Below are positions 7,945 through 16,695 of a stretch of DNA of 64,000 bases, piece after piece (position 1 is the first letter of the stretch; the number at the start of each line of letters is the position of its first letter). The notes under the pieces are model-generated. The model made no database searches. It was given only the letters and a program-made list of their open reading frames with translations, and was not told where the DNA came from. This DNA comes from Pseudomonas koreensis. Its GTDB lineage: Bacteria > Pseudomonadota > Gammaproteobacteria > Pseudomonadales > Pseudomonadaceae. The position numbers and the translations under genes are program-made. The stretch covers positions 744,001 through 808,000 of the forward strand of contig NZ_JAOEJU010000001.1 of assembly GCF_025447595.1 (NCBI RefSeq), given 5' to 3'.

Positions 7945-10188
7945 TTACCAATCATAACGTCCACCGATAGTCACGCCCAATGGCTGTTCGATATTGCGGC
8001 CATTGCTGTAATCAAAATCGGCATGCACATGAAGATTTTTCGTCAGCGTCATGGCAAGGCCCGTAGCCAACTTCAATCGTGACCCCGACAGGTCATTGTT
8101 GAAGACATTGTTGTTGACTTCGACCTTATTGTTTTTGGCGAATTCGTGCGCCCAACTGGCGCGCAGATACGGCTGCAGGACTCGACCGCTCTCCAGTTCA
8201 ATATTACGACCAATCGTTGCGCCTGCCTCGCCGATAAAGGAATGCATACGATCGCCTTCAGCTTGCAAGTCGTTATCGAGGGAAAAGTTTTTACCCTGAA
8301 CCACGGACGCAGACCATTGGGTGAAAGGCTCGACATACACACCATCGCCAAGCGGTATATGGCGACCTACCTCGATTGATCCACCAATTCCTGTGTTTTC
8401 ATAGTCACCTTTTGCACGCTTGCCGTCGCTCAGGCTCACTTTCGCCTCGTTACGAAAACGGTTGGCTTTCAAAACACCATCGAAATAAATGCCGGAAACC
8501 GCGTCGAGCCAGGTCGCGTAAGTGCCCAGATAGTAACTGTCGATCTTTCCTGAAGTTCCGGCATCAAGATCAAGGAAGGATTTGCTGTAACCAGCCATTG
8601 CACCCACCAACCACTGGGAGTCGCCAATTGCAGCATCTGCCCCCAGGGTGAAACCTTGCTGAGTTTGCTTATAACCCACGCCAGAACCATCGGCGACATT
8701 GTATCTATTGCCGTAAGTGCGACCCCAGGCGCCGGCACGACCGCCATTGAAACGCAATTCCCCCATACGCGTACGCAAGGGTGCGAGTTCTCCGAGCAGA
8801 ATTGTCGAGGGGGTATTGAACAAGGCGAGAACTGACCTCGCCCCCGGGCTTACCGTCCGGGTGCTGGGATCAAGGATCCAGTCATTGCCATTTTTTGCCA
8901 CACCGTAAGAATAAGTACCCAGATCGACATCGCGTTTCATGAAAAACTGCGCGTCGCCTCCAGCGGTCTGGACGACGCGGATAGGTTGCCCAGCCGCCGG
9001 ATCAACGCCACTGCTCGCAATCAATAACTCGTGCGTCCCACTGGCATTGCCAGTGACGTTCAACAAATCGGTCTGCCCGGTGGCGAAATCAGTGCCCATC
9101 ACAAACCGACCGTTACCGGATAGCGAGCCCACGTTCAACTGGTAGAACGCATCGTTGCCGCCGAACACCACCGAGCCACCGTTGTTAAGCGTCAATTGTT
9201 CAATGCTGCCATTGCCGACCATGACCCAACTCGACGTGTCATTGACGGTAGCGCTGGCGACGTTTTCCAAATGACCTGTCAAGGTGGAATTGTTCTGAAG
9301 TGTCAAATGTGTCGTGCTGCCCTGCTCCGAGACAATGTTGCCTGCCAGTTGGCTGTCGTTGACCAATAGTGAAGTATTCGCTCCGCCCTTTACGTCAAGC
9401 AATGTGCCGTTGCCCGCGAGTAAGCGAGCCCGGGTAAGTGAAACGGTGGCTGTCGAGTCTGACGCATTGGCAAAGTCAACCAAAATGGCCGATCCGGTTT
9501 GCCCCTGGACGGTAGTGTTTTCAATATTCAGGACCGCGGGTCGGACTTCGTTGGGATCCAGATCGATCACGACACCTTCCTGCCCGCCCACTATCGTGCT
9601 ACCCGTCGCAGATGCCTGGCCGCTGCGCAATCGAAGCCCGTAACTGGTGGCTCCAGTGCCGATCAGTGTCGAGTCGACCAGATCAAGGGTACTGAAAGCA
9701 CTCACCAGCGCTCCGCCCAGAGCACCGCTGATCGTGCTGTTGTTGGCAACGGTGACGTGAGAGCCAATCTGCGTAGTAAGGTCACGAATCGCTTGAAGCC
9801 CAATGCGATTGCCAGTGATCGTGCTGTTATCGATCGTGGCGTCACTGTTGCTCAGAAGAACAGCGGCCAGTCCGCGCGTACCGACAACGGTTGCGCCGTT
9901 CAGATTGACCTTGGAATCGTTTCGCGCAGATATCTGTTGGGTTGTACTGCCAGCGTTGACGTTGAGGATAGAACTGTCAGAGGTGATCTGAAGCGTCTGC
10001 GCACCATTGACCGTTAACCTGGCGCCCTGGCTGAGATCCCAGGATTCCGGGGTACCACCGCTTACGGTTTCATCCCTACCGACAACCGGGGCTGCGGACA
10101 CCGATGAAATACACACGGAAAACAGCGATGTACTTAAAACGGTTCTGAAGAACGGATTTTTTGAGTTGGTTGCCACTTTCTTCCACAT
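7945..10188 (-). CDS. Autotransporter (type Va), pertactin-like passenger with beta-barrel
   Basis: Surface protein of 747 residues. An N-terminal signal ends near ISSVSAAP (about residue 33). The passenger (about 40-430) is a beta-helix type rich in Asn, Ser and Thr, with repeats of short motifs such as NNSTISG and DSTLIGTG. A linker follows, then a C-terminal autotransporter barrel (about 485-747) with GAWGRTYGNRYN at its start and the terminal aromatic in GGRYDW. The ATG at 10188 has AGGTG at good spacing; a GTG at 10197 is the alternative. I see no RGD or protease triad motif, so an adhesin-like role is inference. Upstream (10198-10340) is AT-rich DNA with no lux-type palindrome. Confidence 0.9.
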   Translation of the reverse strand: MWKKVATNSKNPFFRTVLSTSLFSVCISSVSAAPVVGRDETVSGGTPESWDLSQGARLTVNGAQTLQITSDSSILNVNAGSTTQQISARNDSKVNLNGATVVGTRGLAAVLLSNSDATIDNSTITGNRIGLQAIRDLTTQIGSHVTVANNSTISGALGGALVSAFSTLDLVDSTLIGTGATSYGLRLRSGQASATGSTIVGGQEGVVIDLDPNEVRPAVLNIENTTVQGQTGSAILVDFANASDSTATVSLTRARLLAGNGTLLDVKGGANTSLLVNDSQLAGNIVSEQGSTTHLTLQNNSTLTGHLENVASATVNDTSSWVMVGNGSIEQLTLNNGGSVVFGGNDAFYQLNVGSLSGNGRFVMGTDFATGQTDLLNVTGNASGTHELLIASSGVDPAAGQPIRVVQTAGGDAQFFMKRDVDLGTYSYGVAKNGNDWILDPSTRTVSPGARSVLALFNTPSTILLGELAPLRTRMGELRFNGGRAGAWGRTYGNRYNVADGSGVGYKQTQQGFTLGADAAIGDSQWLVGAMAGYSKSFLDLDAGTSGKIDSYYLGTYATWLDAVSGIYFDGVLKANRFRNEAKVSLSDGKRAKGDYENTGIGGSIEVGRHIPLGDGVYVEPFTQWSASVVQGKNFSLDNDLQAEGDRMHSFIGEAGATIGRNIELESGRVLQPYLRASWAHEFAKNNKVEVNNNVFNNDLSGSRLKLATGLAMTLTKNLHVHADFDYSNGRNIEQPLGVTIGGRYDW

Positions 10189-10340
10189 AATTGTCACCTG
10201 CAGGATTAACGCTAGTGGCCTTCCTTAAAGGCGGCCGACCAATCGCGGGCTGGCAAACTATCCGGATTATTCAAATATTTATGTAGGATTAATCTCTATT
10301 TACCGAGGAATATTCATCAAGACTTTCTCGGAAGGACGAA

Positions 10341-10372
10341 AAACAAAGCGGCGAGTTTTTTATCCTCGCCGC
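10341..10372 (-). terminator. Intrinsic terminator of the beta-modular operon
   Basis: Stem GCGGCGAG (10348-10355) / CTCGCCGC (10365-10372). On the - strand it is followed by TTTGTTTTT. It lies 16 bp past the stop of the 670-residue protein gene. Confidence 0.85.
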
Positions 10373-10387
10373 CCGTAGTCGTGATCG

Positions 10388-12400
10388 CTAAGGGGTCGGT
10401 ACAAACTCTTCGCAGAACCGCCCTTCGCTGTCATCCAGATCCAGCTCTCGGATGGCCACTGCTGAATCAGGTGTAAGGTTTTGGCCTGGCCCACCTCGCG
10501 AAATTACATACCAGACATGGCCCAATGCCTGGTGAGCAGGTTTGAAATCCTCTTCATAATCGCCAATTCCGATAACAATCCCATCAGTGGGAAAAGTACC
10601 TGATATCTGAAATGTGGCTTCAGCATCTGTACCGGGAATGGGTGTTGACGCATCATCTTTTGGATAGGCGATATATTTCAACGTAATTTCTTCGCCATTC
10701 ACGGTGAATGCGTTCGGCAATACACGCACCAGCAAGTTTCGCCGTGGGGTGCCATCGCCAGGGTTTGTAGCAGTAGGGAAGTTCAGAGTCGGACATCCGA
10801 TTCTTCGGACCGGGCCTGCAAGATGGAGTATCTCCGGCGCGTCCATTTGAATCGGAAAGGGTTCTACAGGAATATCCTGATTTCCGGACTTGTTTCTATT
10901 GGTACCGCCGGGCACATAGAGTTCACAGCGTAGAACGTGTGTCGATCCACCGCCTAGTGCCTCCACCACCGACCACGGCAGTTTTTCGGAAATGGTTGTA
11001 CCTGCCTGCCCGGCAGTCAGGGGTACGGTAGCGAACGTTTCAATGCCAAAAATAAAATCAAGCAACCAACCCTCTTCTGTCGGTGGAGTCGCCGGCATCG
11101 CCAAACTGGCCTGTATGCCATCATCACCATAATCGGACTCCAGGATTTCGTTGTCACTGCCCGCCGTCGTTCTCAGACTTGGGGCTGGCAGGGTTCCACC
11201 GACAAATGATATATCAATATCAATATCCACCTTGTCGGTTGCCAGCTCCTTGAGACCGCGAAACATCTTGAAGGCCACCGTACGCTGAACGATACCGTCT
11301 GTGTTTCCATATATCTGCTCTACCAACGCACGCGGTGCATAAAACTTAAGTTCGGTCGCAGCTCCGATTCTCTGTTCAGTTCCGACTTGTTCGTTGTGCA
11401 GAGTAACGACGATCGTGTCTGCTGGAGAATTCGGAGTTGGGACTTCAACTACAATCTCGACACCTCTCGCATCAAAAAGCATGTCTTCACGGTCAATCAG
11501 GTTATCGCCATTGTCACCATTGGCCAACGTAACAATTGGCGGCTTAACCGTACCAGGATCAGGATCAGGTTTGTGTACCACGTTGCGTTGGCTGAAATTC
11601 GAAGTGCGCGCCACATTACCTGCCGCATCGGTATTTACGTAGATCAGGCGATTGGGACCATCACCCGCATTTATGAAAACAGCGGCGGGAATCTCGGCAT
11701 CCTGATTGGCAGACAAAGATCCGACAAGAACGGGCGTGTCGCGCCCAGGATCGGGAGATGGTCCAAAGAACCAGGCAAAAACATCATTGGCCATGTAATT
11801 AGCCGCGATAAACGGCTTGACGACAATGCCGGACTTGCCTTCGAGATATGCCTCATCAATTGGGTCCAAGGGGCCCAGATCGGCAGGCCAGGTAGGTGCG
11901 CCTGGTGTACGGTCAGATGGCGGAGTCTTGACAACGTTGTAACGCGTCCGGTCAATGGCAAAGGAGCTCTCGAGTGACGCAACATCGTTTGTACCGCCCG
12001 CATAAAAAATGTAGCGAAAGAACCATTCCGTCGGCTCTTCAGGAGTGGGGTCTTCTTTCAGAAAAGATTGCGCAATTTTAAAGGGTTGAGTCCAGTCTCT
12101 ATCCGCTACCGGTCCCAATTCCAAAAACTGACCAGGAAGAATATCGATCCAGGTAGTGGTGTCTTTTTTACGAATCTGCGGTTGAATTGCGTCGTCCTCA
12201 TCCTCAAGCAAAGGCTTTCTGATCAGATAATCCAGTTCCTTGTCAAGATGCACGATAGGAATTCGCTTATCACCCGGAATAGTCTGCGCGGGAAAAGTAG
12301 GCGCTGGGGGGGGATCAGCCAGTACGCCATCTGCCCTATTGGTTTTTGATTGAAGTACCGCTTTCCTCGACAACTTGGCTTTCTCAATTATCGCGTTCAT
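10388..12400 (-). CDS. Large beta-modular protein, unrecognised (Ig-like modules)
   Basis: Product of 670 residues with no signal peptide or membrane helix. After an N-terminal tail (about 1-45) it shows several units of roughly 100-130 residues. Each unit has beta strands, a Pro-rich joint, and a pattern such as GQFLELGP...FKIAQSFL...WFFRYIFYAGGTND...FAIDRT that recurs with variation near 290-400 and 420-540. The same pattern occurs in the neighbour at 12516-13361 and in the distant protein at 28471-30426. Asp-rich turns (DNGDNLIDREDM) could bind calcium, but that is inference. It is the second gene of an operon, 115 bp behind its neighbour, with GAGG 7 nt before the ATG. Possible roles (surface, secreted effector, virion-like particle) cannot be separated. 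Confidence 0.7.
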   Translation of the reverse strand: MNAIIEKAKLSRKAVLQSKTNRADGVLADPPPAPTFPAQTIPGDKRIPIVHLDKELDYLIRKPLLEDEDDAIQPQIRKKDTTTWIDILPGQFLELGPVADRDWTQPFKIAQSFLKEDPTPEEPTEWFFRYIFYAGGTNDVASLESSFAIDRTRYNVVKTPPSDRTPGAPTWPADLGPLDPIDEAYLEGKSGIVVKPFIAANYMANDVFAWFFGPSPDPGRDTPVLVGSLSANQDAEIPAAVFINAGDGPNRLIYVNTDAAGNVARTSNFSQRNVVHKPDPDPGTVKPPIVTLANGDNGDNLIDREDMLFDARGVEIVVEVPTPNSPADTIVVTLHNEQVGTEQRIGAATELKFYAPRALVEQIYGNTDGIVQRTVAFKMFRGLKELATDKVDIDIDISFVGGTLPAPSLRTTAGSDNEILESDYGDDGIQASLAMPATPPTEEGWLLDFIFGIETFATVPLTAGQAGTTISEKLPWSVVEALGGGSTHVLRCELYVPGGTNRNKSGNQDIPVEPFPIQMDAPEILHLAGPVRRIGCPTLNFPTATNPGDGTPRRNLLVRVLPNAFTVNGEEITLKYIAYPKDDASTPIPGTDAEATFQISGTFPTDGIVIGIGDYEEDFKPAHQALGHVWYVISRGGPGQNLTPDSAVAIRELDLDDSEGRFCEEFVPTP

Positions 12401-12515
12401 GATTGCCTCGCTCCATCAAAGTAAATAGCGCAACAATAAACAAGCATTCACCATCACGCCCTTGCCCAAAATGAAATCAATATCCATCAACCAGGCATTC
12501 AGAGTAATTCATTAC

Positions 12516-13361
12516 TCACTTTCTTTGTTTGCCCTCACCCTTCCCTTTGGAAGGACGCCTGATCGGGCCGCAAAAACCGACACCCGGTATCACTCGATCA
12601 ATTTTCAGAACTGCAAGTTTTGAAATACCCACTAGCTTTTTACCGCGAAAAACCCGGTAGACAATTGTCGCGGAACACTCATCATCCATTGGTTTTATAT
12701 GGGGTTCGTAGGGCAAAACCGTCAGGCCGTATCCACTTTCGATATCTTCCGCAGACAAGCTTTTGCGCACATCTTTCCAGCGAGCTCGAACAAACTCGAC
12801 ACCGCTACCGTTCAATGAACGGTAGCCTCTCCAGAGCGTTTCACAGCGATCGCCGACTTTGAATTCTTTCAATGGTGGAATATCAACCCGAATACCTTCC
12901 CAAATGGGCGGATCGGTATCACATCTAACATAGCCCCACTTGGTTGCATCACGAAAATCGGCCTCATCAAGTTCATCGGCAATAGGGGTGTGATCGATTG
13001 TCAAATTGCGGGGATCTGAAAAGGACGGGTGGTCCGCAGTATCATAAACTTCATACCATAGCTGGCCGACGCCATCATTTAACAAATGCTCTGGACCAAT
13101 ATGAATGACAAACTCTGGCCGTATATCCGCTGGAAGATACTCATTTATGATTTCTACAGGTGCCTGCCCAACTTTTTCAAAATGGACAATGAGTTTGTCT
13201 CGTTCCCCTGGCTGCGTGGCATAGGAAGGCCAAAGTGGGACCTCCACATCAATGCCTTTGGGAAGCAACTCATAGGGAATATGTCCCTCTGGATCCAGTG
13301 AATGATCCAGTACCCCGATAACTTGAGGTGGCTTGAAATTCAGCGGCCCACTGGATGACAT
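12516..13361 (-). CDS. Beta-modular protein, unrecognised (two Ig-like modules)
   Basis: Product of 281 residues, without signal peptide. It looks like two modules (about 1-115 and 116-230) and a basic tail ending RPSKGKGEGKQRK. Module 1 carries IGPEHLLNDGVGQLWYEVYD, which lines up with IPKNKLLSGADIINELTYTV of the protein at 28471-30426, placing both in one family. The ATG at 13361 has AAGGGG 7 nt upstream. It is the first gene of an operon with the 670-residue protein and has a lux-box-like palindrome centred 94 bp upstream of its start. No function can be named. Confidence 0.7.
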   Translation of the reverse strand: MSSSGPLNFKPPQVIGVLDHSLDPEGHIPYELLPKGIDVEVPLWPSYATQPGERDKLIVHFEKVGQAPVEIINEYLPADIRPEFVIHIGPEHLLNDGVGQLWYEVYDTADHPSFSDPRNLTIDHTPIADELDEADFRDATKWGYVRCDTDPPIWEGIRVDIPPLKEFKVGDRCETLWRGYRSLNGSGVEFVRARWKDVRKSLSAEDIESGYGLTVLPYEPHIKPMDDECSATIVYRVFRGKKLVGISKLAVLKIDRVIPGVGFCGPIRRPSKGKGEGKQRK

Positions 13362-13447
13362 TTGAACACCCCTTTCAGTCTGAAATTCTGCTCTCTGGCG
13401 CTTGTTGTTGCTGAACAGATTAAGGGCGCTTTCAGTGCTTTGAGCTA

Positions 13448-13463
13448 CTGTCAGATCTGACAG
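13448..13463 (-). promoter_or_regulatory. Lux-box-like palindrome upstream of beta-modular operon
   Basis: Perfect 16-bp palindrome CTGTCAGATCTGACAG. The pattern CTG-N3-GATC-N3-CAG is the core of LuxR-family binding sites. On the - strand CTTAAT (candidate -10) begins 32 bp from the palindrome centre, the spacing expected if the box overlaps the -35 region. The start codon at 13361 is 94 bp from the centre. Confidence 0.65.
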
Positions 13464-13552
13464 GTATTTCTACCGCCTATCGGATATGTCTGACTTTACC
13501 CCCGTAATCAAAGCCATCTTCACTTGACGTGAACGGGGCGCCTGGTGTCTCC

Positions 13553-13566
13553 TGAAACCGGTTTCA
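13553..13566 (+). promoter_or_regulatory. PtxS operator upstream of ptxS
   Basis: Palindrome TGAAACCGGTTTCA, which is the known PtxS recognition sequence. It lies 20 bp before the ptxS start, so it should allow autorepression relieved by 2-ketogluconate. Confidence 0.92.
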
Positions 13567-13585
13567 GACAATAAGAAGACCCACT

Positions 13586-14614
13586 GTGAATGATTTCTCC
13601 GCCGCCCAGCGCAGCCGCGTGACCATGCTCGACGTCGCCGAACACGCTGGCGTGTCCAAGGCCAGCGTCTCGCGCTTCATTGGTGACGACCGCGCCCTGC
13701 TCTCCGATGCCATCGCCCAGCGCATCGAGCAGGCAATTGCCGAACTCGGCTATCGCCCCAATCAAATGGCCCGCGGCCTGAAACGCGGCCGCACGCGCCT
13801 GATCGGCATGCTGGTGGCCGATATCCGCAACCCTTATTCGATTGCCGTGATGCACGGCGTGGAAACCGCCTGCCGCCGGCACGGTTACAGCCTGGTGGTG
13901 TGCAACACCGACCGCGATGACGAGCAGGAACGCCAGCACCTGGCGCTGTTGCGCTCGTACAACATCGAAGGGCTGATCGTGAATACCCTGGGCCATCATC
14001 GGGATGAACTGGATGAGTTGAAGCGGGAAATGCCGATGGTGCTGGTGGATCGCAAGGTCGAGGGGCTAGACAGCGACATGGTCGGACTGGACAACCCGCA
14101 AGCCATCGAGATGGCGCTGGAACATCTTCAGCAACGCGGCTATCGCGATGTGTTGCTGGTGACTGAACCCTACGACGGCACCAGTTCACGGATAGAGCGG
14201 GTCAGTAGTTTTCAGCAGCAGATTGGCCAACGCGAAGACATGCATGGCGCAGTGCTGGAAACCGGTTCGAGTCTTGCGAATGATCTTCAAACCTTTTTGA
14301 ACACACCTGATAACGGCCCGAAAGCCCTGTTCTGCGCCAATGGCGTGGCGGCGCTCGCCTGCACCCTGGCTTTACGCGAGATTGGCTGCCGGTTGTTCGA
14401 GGATGTCGGGCTGATCGCGCTGGACGATCTGGACTGGTATCCGTTGGTGGGCAGCGGGATTACTGCCCTCGCCCAGCCTACAGAGGAGATTGGTGCGCGG
14501 GCGTTTGAGTGTTTGCTCAAGCGTTTGCGTGGGGATGATGAGGCGGCGCGGACGCTGGATTTTGCGCCGGTGCTTATTGAGCGCTGTTCGACCCGTGGAT
14601 TTTGTGGTGACTGA
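13586..14614 (+). CDS. ptxS: LacI-family regulator of 2-ketogluconate use, PtxS
   Basis: Cytoplasmic repressor of 342 residues. The N-terminal LacI helix-turn-helix reads TMLDVAEHAGVSKASVSRFI (about 13-32), with the hinge near 60 and a periplasmic-binding-protein-like effector domain (about 70-340). In characterised pseudomonads PtxS represses its own gene and the kgu operon and is released by 2-ketogluconate. Both predicted operators are present here, before ptxS and before kguE. The start is a GTG at 13586, giving the protein MNDFSAAQRS. Unlike a divergent layout, ptxS lies directly upstream of and parallel to kguE, separated by a 189-bp gap with REP sequence. Confidence 0.95.
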   Translation: MNDFSAAQRSRVTMLDVAEHAGVSKASVSRFIGDDRALLSDAIAQRIEQAIAELGYRPNQMARGLKRGRTRLIGMLVADIRNPYSIAVMHGVETACRRHGYSLVVCNTDRDDEQERQHLALLRSYNIEGLIVNTLGHHRDELDELKREMPMVLVDRKVEGLDSDMVGLDNPQAIEMALEHLQQRGYRDVLLVTEPYDGTSSRIERVSSFQQQIGQREDMHGAVLETGSSLANDLQTFLNTPDNGPKALFCANGVAALACTLALREIGCRLFEDVGLIALDDLDWYPLVGSGITALAQPTEEIGARAFECLLKRLRGDDEAARTLDFAPVLIERCSTRGFCGD

Positions 14615-14623
14615 TGTGGCCTC

Positions 14624-14727
14624 TTCGCGGGCAAGCCCGCTCCCACAGGTCCAATGTCATACACAGTCTCTGTGTTCGCCACAAACAGTGTGGGAGCTGC
14701 GGTGCGACTATTCGACTTGCCCGCGAA
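14624..14727. repeat. REP element pair, second copy degenerate
   Basis: A REP unit of the GGGCAAGCCC variant at 14624-14647 faces a decayed, longer copy at about 14690-14727, whose two halves are split by extra bases (GCTGCGGTGCGACTATTCGA). It sits between ptxS and the kguE operator. Confidence 0.8.
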
Positions 14728-14776
14728 GGGGCCCGAAAGAGCACTGCACAACTTGCTGATTTTTTTTGAGCAAAAA

Positions 14777-14790
14777 TGAAACCGGTTTCA
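14777..14790 (+). promoter_or_regulatory. PtxS operator of the kgu operon
   Basis: Second exact copy of TGAAACCGGTTTCA, 13 bp before the kguE ATG. This places kguEKTD under direct PtxS repression. Confidence 0.92.
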
Positions 14791-14803
14791 GAGGTAGATA
14801 ACA

Positions 14804-15586
14804 ATGAATAAACCTGCCGTTTCCATCAGCCTGTCCAGCTACGGCGCCGACCTCGTCCGGCGTCATGGTCAGGCTTCGTTCATCGAAGTGCTGGCCGCTG
14901 CCGGCGCCAATCGCATCGAATGGCGCGAAGAGCTGCTCACCAACGAAGTCCCTGAACAGCTCGCCGCAGCTACACAGGCTGAAGGCCTGCAAAGCATCTA
15001 CTCCTCGCCCATCGAACTGTGGCTGGCCGGCCAGTCGCGGCCCAATCCCGAACTCATCACCGCGCTGCAAAACGCCGAAGCGTTTGGCTCGAAGTGGCTA
15101 AAGGTTTCCCTTGGTTTTTTCACCGACAACAACGATCTGCAGACGCTGGCGCAGATCCTTGCGCAAAGCCCGGTGCAACTGCTGGTGGAAAACGACCAGA
15201 CCCTGCACGGTGGCCGCATCGAACCGTTTCAGCGGTTCTTCACTGCCGTCGAGCAGCACAACCTGCCGATCAAGATGACCTTCGACATTGGCAACTGGCA
15301 GTGGCAAGACCAGTCCGCCACCAGCGCCGCACGCTTGTTGGGCCGGCATGTCGGCTACGTGCATTGCAAAGCCGTGGCCCGCCGCGCCGACGGCAAACTG
15401 GTGGCCGTGCCGCCGGCCGCCACTGACCTGCATTTGTGGGAACAACTGCTGCGGCACATGGCCCAAGGGGTCATGCGCGCCGCCGAATACCCGTTGCACG
15501 GCGATGACCTGGTGCAGCTGACCACCGAACACGTTGCCGCCCTCGCCCGCCTCGGCCAATCCCGTCTGGAGCCTGCTCATGTCTGA
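14804..15586 (+). CDS. kguE: Sugar phosphate isomerase/epimerase family protein KguE
   Basis: Cytoplasmic TIM-barrel protein of 260 residues of the xylose-isomerase-like family and first gene of the 2-ketogluconate operon. Likely metal-binding acidic and His residues lie in [19 protein letters not shown] and GYVHCKA, as expected for this fold. The exact reaction of KguE is not well established; its place in the operon ties it to 2-ketogluconate metabolism. Its last 8 bases overlap the kguK start (ATGTCTGA), a sign of translational coupling. Confidence 0.9.
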   Translation: MNKPAVSISLSSYGADLVRRHGQASFIEVLAAAGANRIEWREELLTNEVPEQLAAATQAEGLQSIYSSPIELWLAGQSRPNPELITALQNAEAFGSKWLKVSLGFFTDNNDLQTLAQILAQSPVQLLVENDQTLHGGRIEPFQRFFTAVEQHNLPIKMTFDIGNWQWQDQSATSAARLLGRHVGYVHCKAVARRADGKLVAVPPAATDLHLWEQLLRHMAQGVMRAAEYPLHGDDLVQLTTEHVAALARLGQSRLEPAHV

Positions 15587-16637
15587 GATCGATATTCTAT
15601 CGTTCGGCGAAACCATGGCCATGTTTGTCGCCGAACAGAGCGGTGATCTGGCGACGGTCGAGCAGTTCCACAAACGTATTGCCGGGGCCGACAGCAACGT
15701 GGCCATCGGACTTTCCCGGCTCGGTTTCAAGGTGGCATGGCTGAGCCGTGTCGGTGCCGATTCACTGGGACGATTTGTCGTCGAAACCCTGGCTCGCGAG
15801 GGGCTCGACTGCAGCCATGTCGAAGTCGACAACGCTCACCCGACCGGTTTCCAGCTCAAATCACGCAACGATGACGGCAGCGATCCGACGGTTGAGTATT
15901 TCCGTCGTGGCTCGGCGGCCAGTCATCTGTCGCCGCAGTCGATCACCCCGACACTGCTCGGCGCCCGGCATCTGCACGCCACCGGCATTCCGCCGGCGCT
16001 GTCGGCGTCAGCACGGGAAATGTCCCGTGAGCTGATGACCCGCATGCGCAACGCCGGGCGCAGTGTGTCGTTCGACCCGAACCTGCGCCCGAGCCTGTGG
16101 GCCAGCGAGCAGGAGATGATCCGCGAGATCAACCGGCTAGCCGCCCTCGCCCATTGGGTGCTGCCGGGGTTGAGTGAAGGTCGGCTGCTGACCGGATTTG
16201 ATGATCCGGCGGACATCGCGGCGTTTTATCTCGATCAGGGCGCCGAAGCCGTGGCGATCAAGCTCGGGCCGCAGGGTGCGTATTACCGCACGCATCTGGA
16301 TCAGGGATTTGTCGCCGGGGTGCCGGTAGAAACCGTGGTCGACACGGTCGGTGCCGGGGATGGTTTTGCGGTGGGGATGATCAGTGCCCTGCTGGAGCAC
16401 TTGAGTTTTCCCGAGGCGGTCAGACGCGCCAACTGGATTGGCAGCCGGGCGGTGCAGAGCCGTGGCGACATGGAAGGACTGCCGACCCGATCCGAACTCT
16501 CGGCTGCCTTCGAGGCTGCCTTCGAGGCTGCCTTCGAGGCTGCCTTCGAGGCTGCCTTCGCGAGCAAGCTCGCTCCCACAAGTCTTGTGTACGCCACGGA
16601 CACTGTGGGAGCGAGCTTGCTCGCGAAGGGGGCGTAA
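15579..16637 (+). CDS. kguK: 2-ketogluconate kinase KguK, PfkB family, with repeat-derived C-terminus
   Basis: Cytoplasmic kinase that phosphorylates 2-ketogluconate to 2-keto-6-phosphogluconate. Ribokinase-fold marks include the N-terminal [10 protein letters not shown], the GGxN-like region [14 protein letters not shown] and the catalytic signature [12 protein letters not shown] (about 250-261, catalytic Asp in GAGD). The conserved enzyme ends near residue 310 at [12 protein letters not shown]. After this the frame reads through four GAGGCTGCCTTC repeats (EAAF x4) and an entire REP pair, adding about 41 residues ([20 protein letters not shown] and beyond) before the TAA at 16637. At 352 residues it is longer than the roughly 310-320 usual for this family. 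The tail is probably dispensable. Confidence 0.93.
   Translation: MSEIDILSFGETMAMFVAEQSGDLATVEQFHKRIAGADSNVAIGLSRLGFKVAWLSRVGADSLGRFVVETLAREGLDCSHVEVDNAHPTGFQLKSRNDDGSDPTVEYFRRGSAASHLSPQSITPTLLGARHLHATGIPPALSASAREMSRELMTRMRNAGRSVSFDPNLRPSLWASEQEMIREINRLAALAHWVLPGLSEGRLLTGFDDPADIAAFYLDQGAEAVAIKLGPQGAYYRTHLDQGFVAGVPVETVVDTVGAGDGFAVGMISALLEHLSFPEAVRRANWIGSRAVQSRGDMEGLPTRSELSAAFEAAFEAAFEAAFEAAFASKLAPTSLVYATDTVGASLLAKGA
16512..16559 (+). repeat. 12-bp tandem repeat GAGGCTGCCTTC x4 in kguK
   Basis: Four exact copies of GAGGCTGCCTTC, preceded by an 11-bp partial copy (CGGCTGCCTTC). They are in frame and encode EAAF units. The array abuts the REP pair, sharing its TTCG. The 12-bp period keeps the frame, so copy number changes would only lengthen or shorten the tail. 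Confidence 0.95.
16557..16627. repeat. REP element pair inside the kguK reading frame
   Basis: Inverted REP units at 16557-16580 and 16604-16627. Unlike the other copies in the window, both lie before the stop codon and are translated as part of KguK. Confidence 0.93.
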
Positions 16638-16695
16638 CAGACGCAACAATTTTTGAACCTGCTGCGACAAAAACAACAAGCTCAGGAGCAAGACC

